From Flavobacteriaceae bacterium (lineage in GTDB: Bacteria > Bacteroidota > Bacteroidia > Flavobacteriales > Flavobacteriaceae), in NCBI GenBank assembly GCA_030618945.1, contig JAUXCI010000104.1, positions 1-8,457 on the forward strand: DNA of 8,457 bases, read 5' to 3'. Under the pieces are notes generated by a model that was not told the DNA's origin, did not search any database, and saw only the letters and a program-made list of their open reading frames with translations. Shown in pieces: positions 1-7,054 of this stretch. A program made the position numbers and the translations under genes. Positions within the stretch are counted from its first letter, which is position 1. The number at the start of each line of letters is the position of its first letter.

Positions 1-1605
1 AGCATCTGAAATTTCTCCCAAAGATGCACGTTTTGTAGCCGCTTCGATTGCCAAAGCTAATAAATTTCCTTCGCCTGTTTCTGCGGCTTTTGTAATTTTT
101 GCCAACGAAGCCTGAACATCATTTTCATTTCGTTCGCCCCGTAATTTTTCCAATCTTTCGATTTGTGAAGTACGAACTGCTGAGTTGTCGATTTCCAAAA
201 TATCAATCGGGTCTTCTTTTTCCAACCGGTATTTATTTACACCCACAATTGTCTGCTTTCCGCTGTCGATTTTTCCTTGTGAGCGGGCAGCCGACTCTTC
301 AATTCTCATTTTCGGAACGCCTGTTTCAATAGCCTTAGCCATACCTCCAAGCTCCTCAACTTCCTCGATGAGTTTCCAGGCTTTTTTAGCTATTTCCTGG
401 GTGAGGTATTCAACATAATATGATCCCGCCCATGGATCTACCGCCTTGGTAATTTGGGTTTCTTCCTGAATAAATATTTGTGTATTTCTCGCAATTCTTG
501 CTGAAAAATCAGTAGGTAAAGCAATGGCCTCATCTAAAGCATTCGTGTGAAGAGATTGTGTTCCTCCCAATCCTGCCGCCATAGCTTCAACACAAGTTCG
601 GGCAACATTATTAAAAGGATCCTGCTCGCTTAAACTCCAACCTGAAGTTTGGCTATGCGTACGTAAAGCCATAGATTTTGGATTCTTAGGATCGAATTGT
701 TTGATGATCTTGGCCCATAGCATTCTTGCTGCCCTCATTTTAGCAATCTCCATAAAATGGTTCATTCCAACGGCCCAGAAAAACGATAATCTAGGAGCAA
801 ATTCATCTATTTTTAGGCCTGATTTTAGGCCTGTTCTGATGTATTCAAGCCCATCCGCTAAGGTATAAGCCAATTCAATATCAGCCGTGGCACCTGCTTC
901 TTGCATATGGTAGCCACTAATGGAGATAGAGTTGAATTTAGGCATGTTTTTGGTGGTGTACTCAAAAATATCGCCAATAATCTTCATTGAAGGTAGAGGA
1001 GGATAAATATAAGTGTTACGCACCATGAATTCCTTAAGAATATCATTCTGAATCGTCCCGCTTAATTGATCAAGACTTACGCCTTGCTTTTTGGCTGCAG
1101 CAATATAGAAGGCCATAATTGGAACTACAGCGCCGTTCATGGTCATTGACACAGACATTTTATCCAATGGAATCTGGTTAAAAAGAATCTCCATATCCAA
1201 AATTGAATCTATGGCAACACCTGCTTTACCAACATCACCTGTTACCCTTGGGTGATCAGAATCGTATCCGCGATGCGTTGCAAGATCAAATGCAACCGAC
1301 AATCCTTTTTGTCCTGCAGCAAGGTTTCTTCTATAAAAAGCATTTGACGCTTCAGCTGTTGAAAAACCAGCATATTGTCTTACGGTCCATGGCCTGGATA
1401 CATACATAGTACTATAAGGTCCACGGGTAAACGGTGGTAATCCGGCTACGAAATCTAAATGCTCAGCGTCTTTGATGTCATTCTTTGTAAACGCTTTCTT
1501 TACCGGAATACCTTCAGGAGTTATCCAGGGACTTTGGTTTTCAGGAGCGCTTACTTGTTCTTCAACGCTGGAATTTATGGTTAAATCAGAAAAATCAGGT
1601 CTCAT
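1..1605 (-). CDS. mutB: Methylmalonyl-CoA mutase large (catalytic) subunit, C-terminus cut by window edge
   Basis: This is the adenosylcobalamin-dependent subunit that interconverts succinyl-CoA and (R)-methylmalonyl-CoA in the cytoplasm. The frame is open from the ATG at 1605 to base 1 and gives 535 residues of an expected 700-730, so most of the TIM-barrel substrate domain is present and the C-terminal B12-binding domain (DxHxxG motif) lies outside. Hallmarks seen are [11 protein letters not shown] (residues 71-81), [17 protein letters not shown] (187-203), [14 protein letters not shown] (229-242) and [17 protein letters not shown] (318-334). Tyr78, Arg196, Tyr232 and His233 match Tyr89, Arg207, Tyr243 and His244 of the Propionibacterium enzyme at a constant offset of 11, which also supports the start. 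The ATG overlaps the mutA stop (ATGA), with GGAG two bases upstream, suggesting translational coupling to its partner subunit. Its sequence is very like Bacteroides mutases. Related isobutyryl- and ethylmalonyl-CoA mutases are less likely given the partner and neighbours. Confidence 0.96.
   Translation of the reverse strand, partial: MRPDFSDLTINSSVEEQVSAPENQSPWITPEGIPVKKAFTKNDIKDAEHLDFVAGLPPFTRGPYSTMYVSRPWTVRQYAGFSTAEASNAFYRRNLAAGQKGLSVAFDLATHRGYDSDHPRVTGDVGKAGVAIDSILDMEILFNQIPLDKMSVSMTMNGAVVPIMAFYIAAAKKQGVSLDQLSGTIQNDILKEFMVRNTYIYPPLPSMKIIGDIFEYTTKNMPKFNSISISGYHMQEAGATADIELAYTLADGLEYIRTGLKSGLKIDEFAPRLSFFWAVGMNHFMEIAKMRAARMLWAKIIKQFDPKNPKSMALRTHSQTSGWSLSEQDPFNNVARTCVEAMAAGLGGTQSLHTNALDEAIALPTDFSARIARNTQIFIQEETQITKAVDPWAGSYYVEYLTQEIAKKAWKLIEEVEELGGMAKAIETGVPKMRIEESAARSQGKIDSGKQTIVGVNKYRLEKEDPIDILEIDNSAVRTSQIERLEKLRGERNENDVQASLAKITKAAETGEGNLLALAIEAATKRASLGEISDA
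1602..1605 (-). other. ATGA start/stop overlap, mutA to mutB
   Basis: The ATG of mutB (1603-1605) overlaps the TGA stop of mutA (1602-1604) by two bases, forming ATGA. A GGAG inside the last mutA codons ends two bases before the ATG, close for a Shine-Dalgarno site but consistent with re-initiation. The two proteins form a 1:1 heterodimer in known two-subunit mutases, so coupling makes sense. Confidence 0.85.
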
Positions 1606-3428
1606 ATCTCCAAAGGTTTAATGGTTTTTGCAATTTTATTTTGAATCTCAAGAAGCGTCTTAAAAATATCAGATCTAGCATGAATAAATCCGTCTAGTCC
1701 GGCACTGATAAGCTCATCTTGAATATTTTCCGGAGAACCGGCAAGCAGGATGATTTTAGATGAATTGACAATTCTAAAAGTTTGAACAAAGTCCATTGCT
1801 GATTCTTGATAATCAGGATCAGAACTACATATTACGACAACATCTGATTTGGAAGCAGCGGTTTCTTTAGCGGCTTCTAATGCAGAAGAATAACTTTTTT
1901 CATCTTCAATCGTAAAAGCACTAACTCCCAAAAAGTCATAAGAAAAAGCTGCTCTCGCTTTTCTCATCGTCAGGTTTCCGAAACTTGCAATTTCTACCGT
2001 CGGTCTAACCCCATTTTCATTTACAAATTTTTCTGTATTGGCTCTGATCTGTTCTAATTCGAGACCAGCCCTTCGTGGAACAAGTAATTTATGATTTTCT
2101 ACCTGATGACCATTGACAAATACATCAGATGAAACAGATTCCATCAGGTTAGGGTACTTGTTAACCCCTACCATGGCAAGCCTTCTTTGCGATAAGAGTT
2201 TTATCTTTTTAATTCTAACCTCAGCAATCTGAGTTTGAATATATTCATTCTCAAAATTTTTATAGAATCCTCCTAAAGCTTCAATGTCTTTAAAAATAGT
2301 TAAGGCTTTTTTAGCCATTTTCAAGCTAATTTCTTCTATATAAAAAGATCCGTCTACCGGGTTTGAAACGTTTCCAAAATAGGATTCCTCTTTAAGAATG
2401 GTGGTAATATTTCCAGCTATTCTACTTGAAAAATCATTGGACTTATTAAATGCATGATCATAAGGATCTATCTCCAGGGCACTGGCATTACCTAGAATAG
2501 CAGACATAGCTTCTGTAGTAGCCCTGAGCATGTTTGTGTTGGCATCAATTAAAGATTTTGACCAAACTGATGTTTTGCCAGTGAGTCGAGTTGAATCAAC
2601 AGAGACCCCATATTTGTTCGCTATTTTACTCAATAGACTGTTAAAAACCCTGAATTTGGCAATCTCTACAAAATACTCAGCACTAATACCAAGGGTAAAA
2701 TACAAGTTGTCAAAAATGAATTGAGGCGCCAAGTCTCTTTTTGTTAATTCGTCCACAACAAAAACGAGAGAATTTAAAGTATAGGCAATTTCCTGAACCT
2801 GGTTAGAGCCTGCGTCTTGATAAACTGTACCTGAAACCACCAAGGTGTTGAAATTTGGGTAATCACTAAAAAGAGAAGTCAACGAAGCTAAATCATCGAA
2901 AATACCCTTTTCCAATTTGGATTGACTCAGGTATTCATTCATAAAATTAAGATCGACATATCCTTTAACCACAGTTTTATCTATCCCGGAATCCTCAAGA
3001 TACGATTTAAACTCAACCGCAAAATCAAGGGTTTTATGACCCAGGATAAAGGATACAGCTATTTTAGTTAAATCAATACCTTTTGCTAAAGTTGCTGGAG
3101 ACATTTTGGTTTTAATGTCAAACAGTAATCCCGTTATTCCTTCATCAATTGCCTTTAAAGCCAGTTCGTTGGCTTTTGAATCATTGCTTACAGCAATTTT
3201 CCTATAGTTGATGATGTGCTCGGCATTGAGCCCCGTATTTGGTAAAAACCCCTTTTGATCTTCGCTTGTGTAAAAAGGTTGAATATCAATATCATTGAGA
3301 TTCTTCCATACAAGGCGTTTATTAAAATCGGCTCCTTTTAAGTCAGCCGTAGCTTTTTCTATCCATTCTTTCTTTGTAGAAGGAGCGAAATTTTGGAACA
3401 GCAAGTTTTCTTTGTTATCAGTGTTCAT
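1602..3428 (-). CDS. mutA: Methylmalonyl-CoA mutase small (non-catalytic) subunit
   Basis: This is the beta-type subunit that pairs with MutB in the heterodimeric mutase and is thought to have a structural role. The 608-residue product is about the usual length (roughly 600-640). The N-terminus (about 15-53, with [13 protein letters not shown] and PFYTSED) is typical of Bacteroidota small subunits. A degenerate TIM-barrel-like part runs to about residue 460, with [11 protein letters not shown] (358-368) parallel to the [11 protein letters not shown] segment of MutB and [11 protein letters not shown] at 452-462. The last 130 or so residues look like a Rossmann-type cobalamin-domain remnant. 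Where a cobalamin-binding protein would have DxHxxG there is [11 protein letters not shown] (495-505), so no cobalt-coordinating His is present, as is normal for this subunit. The gene starts 57 bases after the CoA-transferase stop; the leader carries a weak AAGG close to the ATG. Its stop overlaps the mutB start by four bases. Confidence 0.95.
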   Translation of the reverse strand: MNTDNKENLLFQNFAPSTKKEWIEKATADLKGADFNKRLVWKNLNDIDIQPFYTSEDQKGFLPNTGLNAEHIINYRKIAVSNDSKANELALKAIDEGITGLLFDIKTKMSPATLAKGIDLTKIAVSFILGHKTLDFAVEFKSYLEDSGIDKTVVKGYVDLNFMNEYLSQSKLEKGIFDDLASLTSLFSDYPNFNTLVVSGTVYQDAGSNQVQEIAYTLNSLVFVVDELTKRDLAPQFIFDNLYFTLGISAEYFVEIAKFRVFNSLLSKIANKYGVSVDSTRLTGKTSVWSKSLIDANTNMLRATTEAMSAILGNASALEIDPYDHAFNKSNDFSSRIAGNITTILKEESYFGNVSNPVDGSFYIEEISLKMAKKALTIFKDIEALGGFYKNFENEYIQTQIAEVRIKKIKLLSQRRLAMVGVNKYPNLMESVSSDVFVNGHQVENHKLLVPRRAGLELEQIRANTEKFVNENGVRPTVEIASFGNLTMRKARAAFSYDFLGVSAFTIEDEKSYSSALEAAKETAASKSDVVVICSSDPDYQESAMDFVQTFRIVNSSKIILLAGSPENIQDELISAGLDGFIHARSDIFKTLLEIQNKIAKTIKPLEI

Positions 3429-3485
3429 AACCTTAAGTTTATTTCAGCTATTTGATTATACAATTCGTTTGATTAAAATTTTAGA

Positions 3486-4775
3486 TTATATGGTGACCAC
3501 ATTTCCTCCATATCTTTGATGTATGGCTTTATCCAGTTCTTCCCGGTGATCAGGGTGTGCAATATCTCTTAATGCAATAGCTCTTTGTTTGAGGTTTTTC
3601 CCAAATAATTCAGCAATTCCAAATTCAGTGGCCACAAATCGGGCATGTGCTCTGGTGGTTACTACTCCGGCTCCAGGTTTTAATGAAGGAACAATTTTTG
3701 ACATTCCTTTACCTGTACAAGAAGTAATAGCAATGATAGGTTTACCACGTTTTGAAAGTGCCGCACCTCGCATAAAATCCATCTGGCCTCCAACACCTGA
3801 AAACATTCTAAGACCAATTGAATCAGCACAAACCTGACCGGTCATATCAATTTCAATGGCAGAGTTGATCGCGGTAACTTTTGGGTTTTGTCTGATAATT
3901 GCTGTGTCATTCACATAGGCGATGTCACGCATTTCGATTTCAGCGTTATCATCCATAAAATCATAAAGTCTTTTGGTTCCCATGGCAAATCCTGAAACGA
4001 TCTTATAAGGATTTACTTTTTTCTTGGCTCCGTTTACCACCCCTTTATTTACAAGATCAACAATGCCTTCTGAAAACATTTCTGTATGTACACCTAGATT
4101 CTTATGATTATTAAGGTAGTTAAGAACCGCATTAGGAATTCCACCAATACCCATTTGCAAAGTAGCTCCGTCTTCAATAATTTCTGCAATATTTTTACCT
4201 ATTCTTTTTTCAGCATCAGTTGGTGCCACAAATGTCATTTCATGAATTTCATCATCCACGATCACACAAGCATCAAAATTATTCAGATGCACGATGCCGT
4301 CTCCAAAAGTTCTTGGCATATTCTTGTTGATCTGTGCAATTACTTTATTACCTTTTTCAATGGCCGCAACAACGATATCAACTGATACACCTAAGGAACA
4401 AAATCCATGTTTGTCAGGAGGTGAAACATTTACCAGAACTATATCAAGATCCATATGCCCTTGGCGAAACAAACTTGGAATGTCGCTCAGGAATATTGGA
4501 ATATAATCGGCTGTTATGCCTATCATATTTCTGATGTTACCTCCTATAAAAAATGCATTTGTATGAAAACTGTCTTTCATTTCCAATGCCGTATATCCGC
4601 ACTCACCATCTGTGTGTAAGTGAACTATTTCAACCCCTTTTAATTCTGATGACCTGGCAACCATTGCTCTGATTAAGGTTTGTGGTGTGGCAGCTCCACC
4701 TTGAATAAGCACTCTGTCTCCTGATTTGATTAATTTGACAGCTTCTTCTGCCGACATAATATTTGGAATTTTCAT
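3486..4775 (-). CDS. Acetyl-CoA hydrolase/transferase-family CoA-transferase (4-hydroxybutyrate/butyryl-CoA transferase type); propionyl-CoA:succinate role inferred
   Basis: This 429-residue protein belongs to the family of 4-hydroxybutyrate CoA-transferase and butyryl-CoA:acetate CoA-transferase (about 430-450 residues), shorter than the Cat1/AarC/ScpC enzymes (about 500). The likely catalytic glutamate, which would form the glutamyl-CoA thioester, is Glu232 in LGVHTEMFSEG (227-237). Other family segments are LVNVSPPDKHGFCSLG (114-129), LQMGIGGIPNAVL (206-218), FSGVGGQMDFMRGAAL (325-340) and TEFGIAELFGKNLKQRA (383-399), followed by DIAHPDHREEL. I start at the ATG at 4775 because family members begin at about MKIPNIMSAEEA; an upstream ATG at 4811 would add 12 lysine-rich residues with no family match. 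It lies 44 bases after mmdB and 57 before mutA. Between a decarboxylase making propionyl-CoA and a mutase using succinyl-CoA, the simplest role is propionyl-CoA:succinate CoA transfer. The substrate is inferred from context; acetate or butyrate remain possible. Confidence 0.88.
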   Translation of the reverse strand: MKIPNIMSAEEAVKLIKSGDRVLIQGGAATPQTLIRAMVARSSELKGVEIVHLHTDGECGYTALEMKDSFHTNAFFIGGNIRNMIGITADYIPIFLSDIPSLFRQGHMDLDIVLVNVSPPDKHGFCSLGVSVDIVVAAIEKGNKVIAQINKNMPRTFGDGIVHLNNFDACVIVDDEIHEMTFVAPTDAEKRIGKNIAEIIEDGATLQMGIGGIPNAVLNYLNNHKNLGVHTEMFSEGIVDLVNKGVVNGAKKKVNPYKIVSGFAMGTKRLYDFMDDNAEIEMRDIAYVNDTAIIRQNPKVTAINSAIEIDMTGQVCADSIGLRMFSGVGGQMDFMRGAALSKRGKPIIAITSCTGKGMSKIVPSLKPGAGVVTTRAHARFVATEFGIAELFGKNLKQRAIALRDIAHPDHREELDKAIHQRYGGNVVTI

Positions 4776-4819
4776 TTTATTTAGTATTTTAATTTTTCTG
4801 TGTAAAAACAATTATATCC

Positions 4820-6145
4820 TTAAGATAAGAAACTCAATAAGATACCCGCAGCAATGGCTGAACCTATTACTCCTGATACGTTGGGAGCCATGGCGTGCAT
4901 AAGTAAATAGTTATGAGGATCAGATTTTAATGCCTCGGCATGAACAACCCTCGCACTATCAGGGACGGCAGATACTCCGGCGGCTCCGATAAGCGGATTG
5001 ATCTTGTTATCACCTTTTAGAAAGAGGTTCATGAATTTTGCAAAGAACAATCCTCCCATAGTGGCGATGATAAATGAAATGGCTCCCAATCCAAAAATAA
5101 GCAAAGAATCTTTTGTGATGAAAATGTCTGCCTGGGTTGAAGCTCCTACAGTAACACCTAATAATATGGTTACGATGTCAATCAATTTTGTTCTGGCAGT
5201 ATCAGCCAATCTTTCGGTTCTACCGGATTCTTTCAATAAATTTCCGAAGAATAACATACCGAGAAGTGGTAAAGCACTTGGTGATATAAAAGTTGTTAAT
5301 AAAAGAGCAACAACTGGAAAGATCATTTTTTCCTTTTGAGAAACTGCCCTAGGTGGTTTCATTCGAATCTTACGGTCTTTTTTTGAAATTATCAGTCTCA
5401 TAATAGGAGGTTGAATTACGGGTACCAGTGCCATATATGAATAGGCAGCAATGGCAATTGGACCGATAAGATTTTTAACCGTTGTTCCGTCGGCTAAAAT
5501 ATTGACCCCGTTCGCCAATTTGGAAGAAAGGAAGATCGCAGTAGGGCCATCAGCTCCACCTATGATTCCAATAGCTCCTGCTTCCGGCAAATTAAAACCA
5601 AGGTATATAGCTCCGATAAAAGTGGCAAATACACCTATTTGAGCAGCTGCACCCAAAAGCATTAGTTTAGGGTTTGCGATTAGGGAAGAGAAATCCGTCA
5701 TGGCTCCAATTCCCAAAAAAATCAAGGGTGGATAAATACCTTTCACTACCCCAAAATAGAGATAATTTAGCACTGACCCGCTTTCATAGATCCCTGTTTG
5801 ATTCCCGGCAACAAAGGGGACATTACCAATAATTACACCAGCCCCAATTGGAATGAGCAATAATGGTTCATAATCGTATTTGATACCAAGGTAGATGAAA
5901 ACCATTCCAATTACGATCATGATCAGGTTGCCTGAAGTGGCATTGGCAAAGCCCGTAAAGCTGTAAAATTTCTTTAAGCCATCAATGGCGCTACCCGTAG
6001 TATCACTGTTTTCTGAATCTAAGTTCTGAGCAATGCCGTCAAGTGAAGCGAAATTAATGGGCTCGGCAAAACTACCCAGGCTTAGTACCGGTTGTAATAA
6101 CAGTAGTAAGGCAGTGGCTCCAAATATGATATATAGTTTTTTCAT
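4820..6145 (-). CDS. mmdB: Na+-translocating methylmalonyl-CoA decarboxylase beta subunit (OadB/MmdB family)
   Basis: This polytopic inner-membrane protein decarboxylates carboxybiotin on the carrier subunit and couples this to Na+ export. The family signatures are clear. GGADGPTAIF (196-205) holds Asp199, equivalent to Asp203 of Klebsiella OadB. INPLIGAAGVSAVPDSARV (382-400) holds Asn383, Gly387, Ser392 and Arg399, matching Asn373, Gly377, Ser382 and Arg389. Also typical are YEPLLLIPIGAG (92-103), IGAMTDF (146-152) and AYSYMALVPVIQPPIMR (234-250). At 441 residues the length is normal, but residues 1-27 resemble a Sec signal peptide (lysines, a run of leucines, possible cleavage after SFA), followed by about 45 polar residues before the first conserved helix. 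The extra length is offset by a short loop at about 110-130. The gene starts 71 bases after mmdC. OadB of oxaloacetate decarboxylase is the alternative; the mutase and MmdA neighbours favour methylmalonyl-CoA. Confidence 0.93.
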   Translation of the reverse strand: MKKLYIIFGATALLLLLQPVLSLGSFAEPINFASLDGIAQNLDSENSDTTGSAIDGLKKFYSFTGFANATSGNLIMIVIGMVFIYLGIKYDYEPLLLIPIGAGVIIGNVPFVAGNQTGIYESGSVLNYLYFGVVKGIYPPLIFLGIGAMTDFSSLIANPKLMLLGAAAQIGVFATFIGAIYLGFNLPEAGAIGIIGGADGPTAIFLSSKLANGVNILADGTTVKNLIGPIAIAAYSYMALVPVIQPPIMRLIISKKDRKIRMKPPRAVSQKEKMIFPVVALLLTTFISPSALPLLGMLFFGNLLKESGRTERLADTARTKLIDIVTILLGVTVGASTQADIFITKDSLLIFGLGAISFIIATMGGLFFAKFMNLFLKGDNKINPLIGAAGVSAVPDSARVVHAEALKSDPHNYLLMHAMAPNVSGVIGSAIAAGILLSFLS

Positions 6146-6216
6146 TGTTTTATCTATTTCTGTGAATAAGACTGTTCCTGAATATTAGAAAATCATTCTG
6201 TATGATGTAGAACTGG

Positions 6217-6636
6217 TTATTCCAATTCTAACATTAATTCATTTTGCAGGACTCTTTGATCTTTAACCACATGAACTGCGCTAATGACACCACTTTTTTC
6301 AGACGTGATATTATTCTCCATTTTCATAGCTTCAAGTTGAACTAATCTGTCTCCAACTTTTACTTTGTCGCCCACCTTTACATCTACTATCATAATGGTT
6401 CCGGGTATTGGGGCCAAAATTTTGGTTTTTTTAGTTGATGGGTTTACCTTAAGAGGTTCAACCGGTCTTTTTGAAGCCGACCTAACCAGAGTAGGAGTTT
6501 TGGTGGTTTTAACATCTTCACGTAATGTTACAACGTACTTGGTTCCATTAACTTCAAGATCTAGAATATTTCCCTCGTGTGACAATAGATTAACTTTGTA
6601 ATTGTTGTCGTGTATTTTAAATTTAAATGTTTTCAT
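6217..6636 (-). CDS. mmdC: Biotin carrier subunit of the methylmalonyl-CoA decarboxylase (biotinyl/lipoyl domain protein)
   Basis: This small soluble carrier has a biotinylated lysine that receives CO2 from methylmalonyl-CoA at MmdA and delivers it to MmdB. The 139-residue product has a beta-rich N-terminal segment (about 1-40), a charged linker (about 42-72, many Lys/Arg with Thr and Pro) and a C-terminal biotinyl domain (73-139). The domain starts LAPIPGTIMIVDVKVGD and carries the canonical LEAMKMEN motif, with Lys105 as the biotin attachment site (codon 6322-6324). It ends directly after the last domain strand. The linker lacks the long Ala/Pro tract common in many decarboxylase carriers. 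The gene sits 56 bases after mmdD and 71 before mmdB, in the order used in mmd operons of propionate-forming anaerobes. There is no canonical ribosome site at the ATG; a GAGGA lies about 21 bases upstream, too far for normal use. Confidence 0.94.
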   Translation of the reverse strand: MKTFKFKIHDNNYKVNLLSHEGNILDLEVNGTKYVVTLREDVKTTKTPTLVRSASKRPVEPLKVNPSTKKTKILAPIPGTIMIVDVKVGDKVKVGDRLVQLEAMKMENNITSEKSGVISAVHVVKDQRVLQNELMLELE

Positions 6637-6692
6637 TTTTGTGTTTTCTAATAATTCCTCGTTTCACTTTCTAAACTATTCTATGAAATGTC

Positions 6693-7052
6693 CTATAATT
6701 TTCTTTGGGTTCCATAAATTTTAGAACTCCAGGGCGAATATGATTTTTGAGACTGTTTGATCGTTAAAATTGGGTTCTCAAAATCATGTTGAGCATTAAA
6801 GTACATATGAATTGCAGCAGCTATTGCTGCGGCTTCTTCACCCGTAAACTCTTCATTGGGTTCAATTGAAATGTCTTTTATTTTTTTATCCCGACCTTTA
6901 GTAATGACCTTATAGATATATAATAATACGGGAAGACCGAATTTAAAAAAAACGGAAAGGGTCAAAAGAGCGCTAAATACAATGAGTAAGCCTGAGAATA
7001 AGATCAGATATCCTTCGCTTAAATTTGATGTTTGAAAAATTATAGCTGTCAT
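6693..7052 (-). CDS. mmdD: OadG-family small membrane subunit of the methylmalonyl-CoA decarboxylase (delta subunit)
   Basis: This is the small membrane-anchored subunit that holds the carboxyltransferase and the membrane channel together. The 119-residue protein has a short N-terminus, one strongly hydrophobic helix at about 14-36 (perhaps reaching 48), a lysine-rich cytoplasmic boundary (KGRDKKIKD, 52-60), then TGEEAAAIAAAIHMYF (70-85) and the C-terminal SPWSSKIYGTQR (106-117). The last two blocks are typical of Bacteroidota OadG/MmdD proteins. I see no His-rich metal-binding tail like that of Klebsiella OadG. The ATG shares one base with the mmdA stop (TAATG), so translation is probably coupled to the subunit it binds. 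The start is fixed by this overlap, since no obvious Shine-Dalgarno sequence precedes it. The sequence alone cannot separate OadG from MmdD; the symbol follows the operon context. Confidence 0.9.
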   Translation of the reverse strand: MTAIIFQTSNLSEGYLILFSGLLIVFSALLTLSVFFKFGLPVLLYIYKVITKGRDKKIKDISIEPNEEFTGEEAAAIAAAIHMYFNAQHDFENPILTIKQSQKSYSPWSSKIYGTQRKL

Positions 7053-7054
7053 TA
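7050..7054 (-). other. TAATG stop/start overlap, mmdA to mmdD
   Basis: The TAA stop of mmdA (7052-7054) shares its last A with the ATG of mmdD (7050-7052). This arrangement usually allows terminating ribosomes to restart on the next gene. It joins two subunits that contact each other in this complex family. The overlap is read directly from the sequence; coupling is inferred. Confidence 0.85.

Noticed and set aside
811..834. A 12-base near-perfect tandem repeat inside mutB (two copies of a unit containing TTTTAGGCCTG), encoding Gly-Leu-Lys twice.
   Set aside because: Homologous mutases, as I recall them, have the same length here (GxxxG-type spacing before [11 protein letters not shown]), so it is not a recent duplication; chance codon similarity explains it.
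3455..3460. TATAAT on the minus strand in the gap before mutA, considered as an internal promoter.
   Set aside because: There is no paired upstream element, and Bacteroidota use a TAnnTTTG-type box; AT-rich gaps yield TATAAT by chance.
4776..4811. Upstream ATG (4811) that would extend the CoA-transferase by 12 residues.
   Set aside because: The extension is lysine-rich and family members begin near the downstream Met; the 4775 start preserves the conserved N-terminus.
4998..5339. A 113-codon open frame on the plus strand, and other shorter plus-strand frames (for example 4104-4385).
   Set aside because: They lie antisense within strongly conserved genes and their products resemble no family; they are shadow frames of the minus-strand genes.
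6192..6206. Inverted repeat ATCAT-TCTGT-ATGAT in the gap after mmdC, considered as a terminator or attenuator.
   Set aside because: The stem is only five base pairs and AT-rich, with no T-run after it on the transcribed strand; too weak to call.
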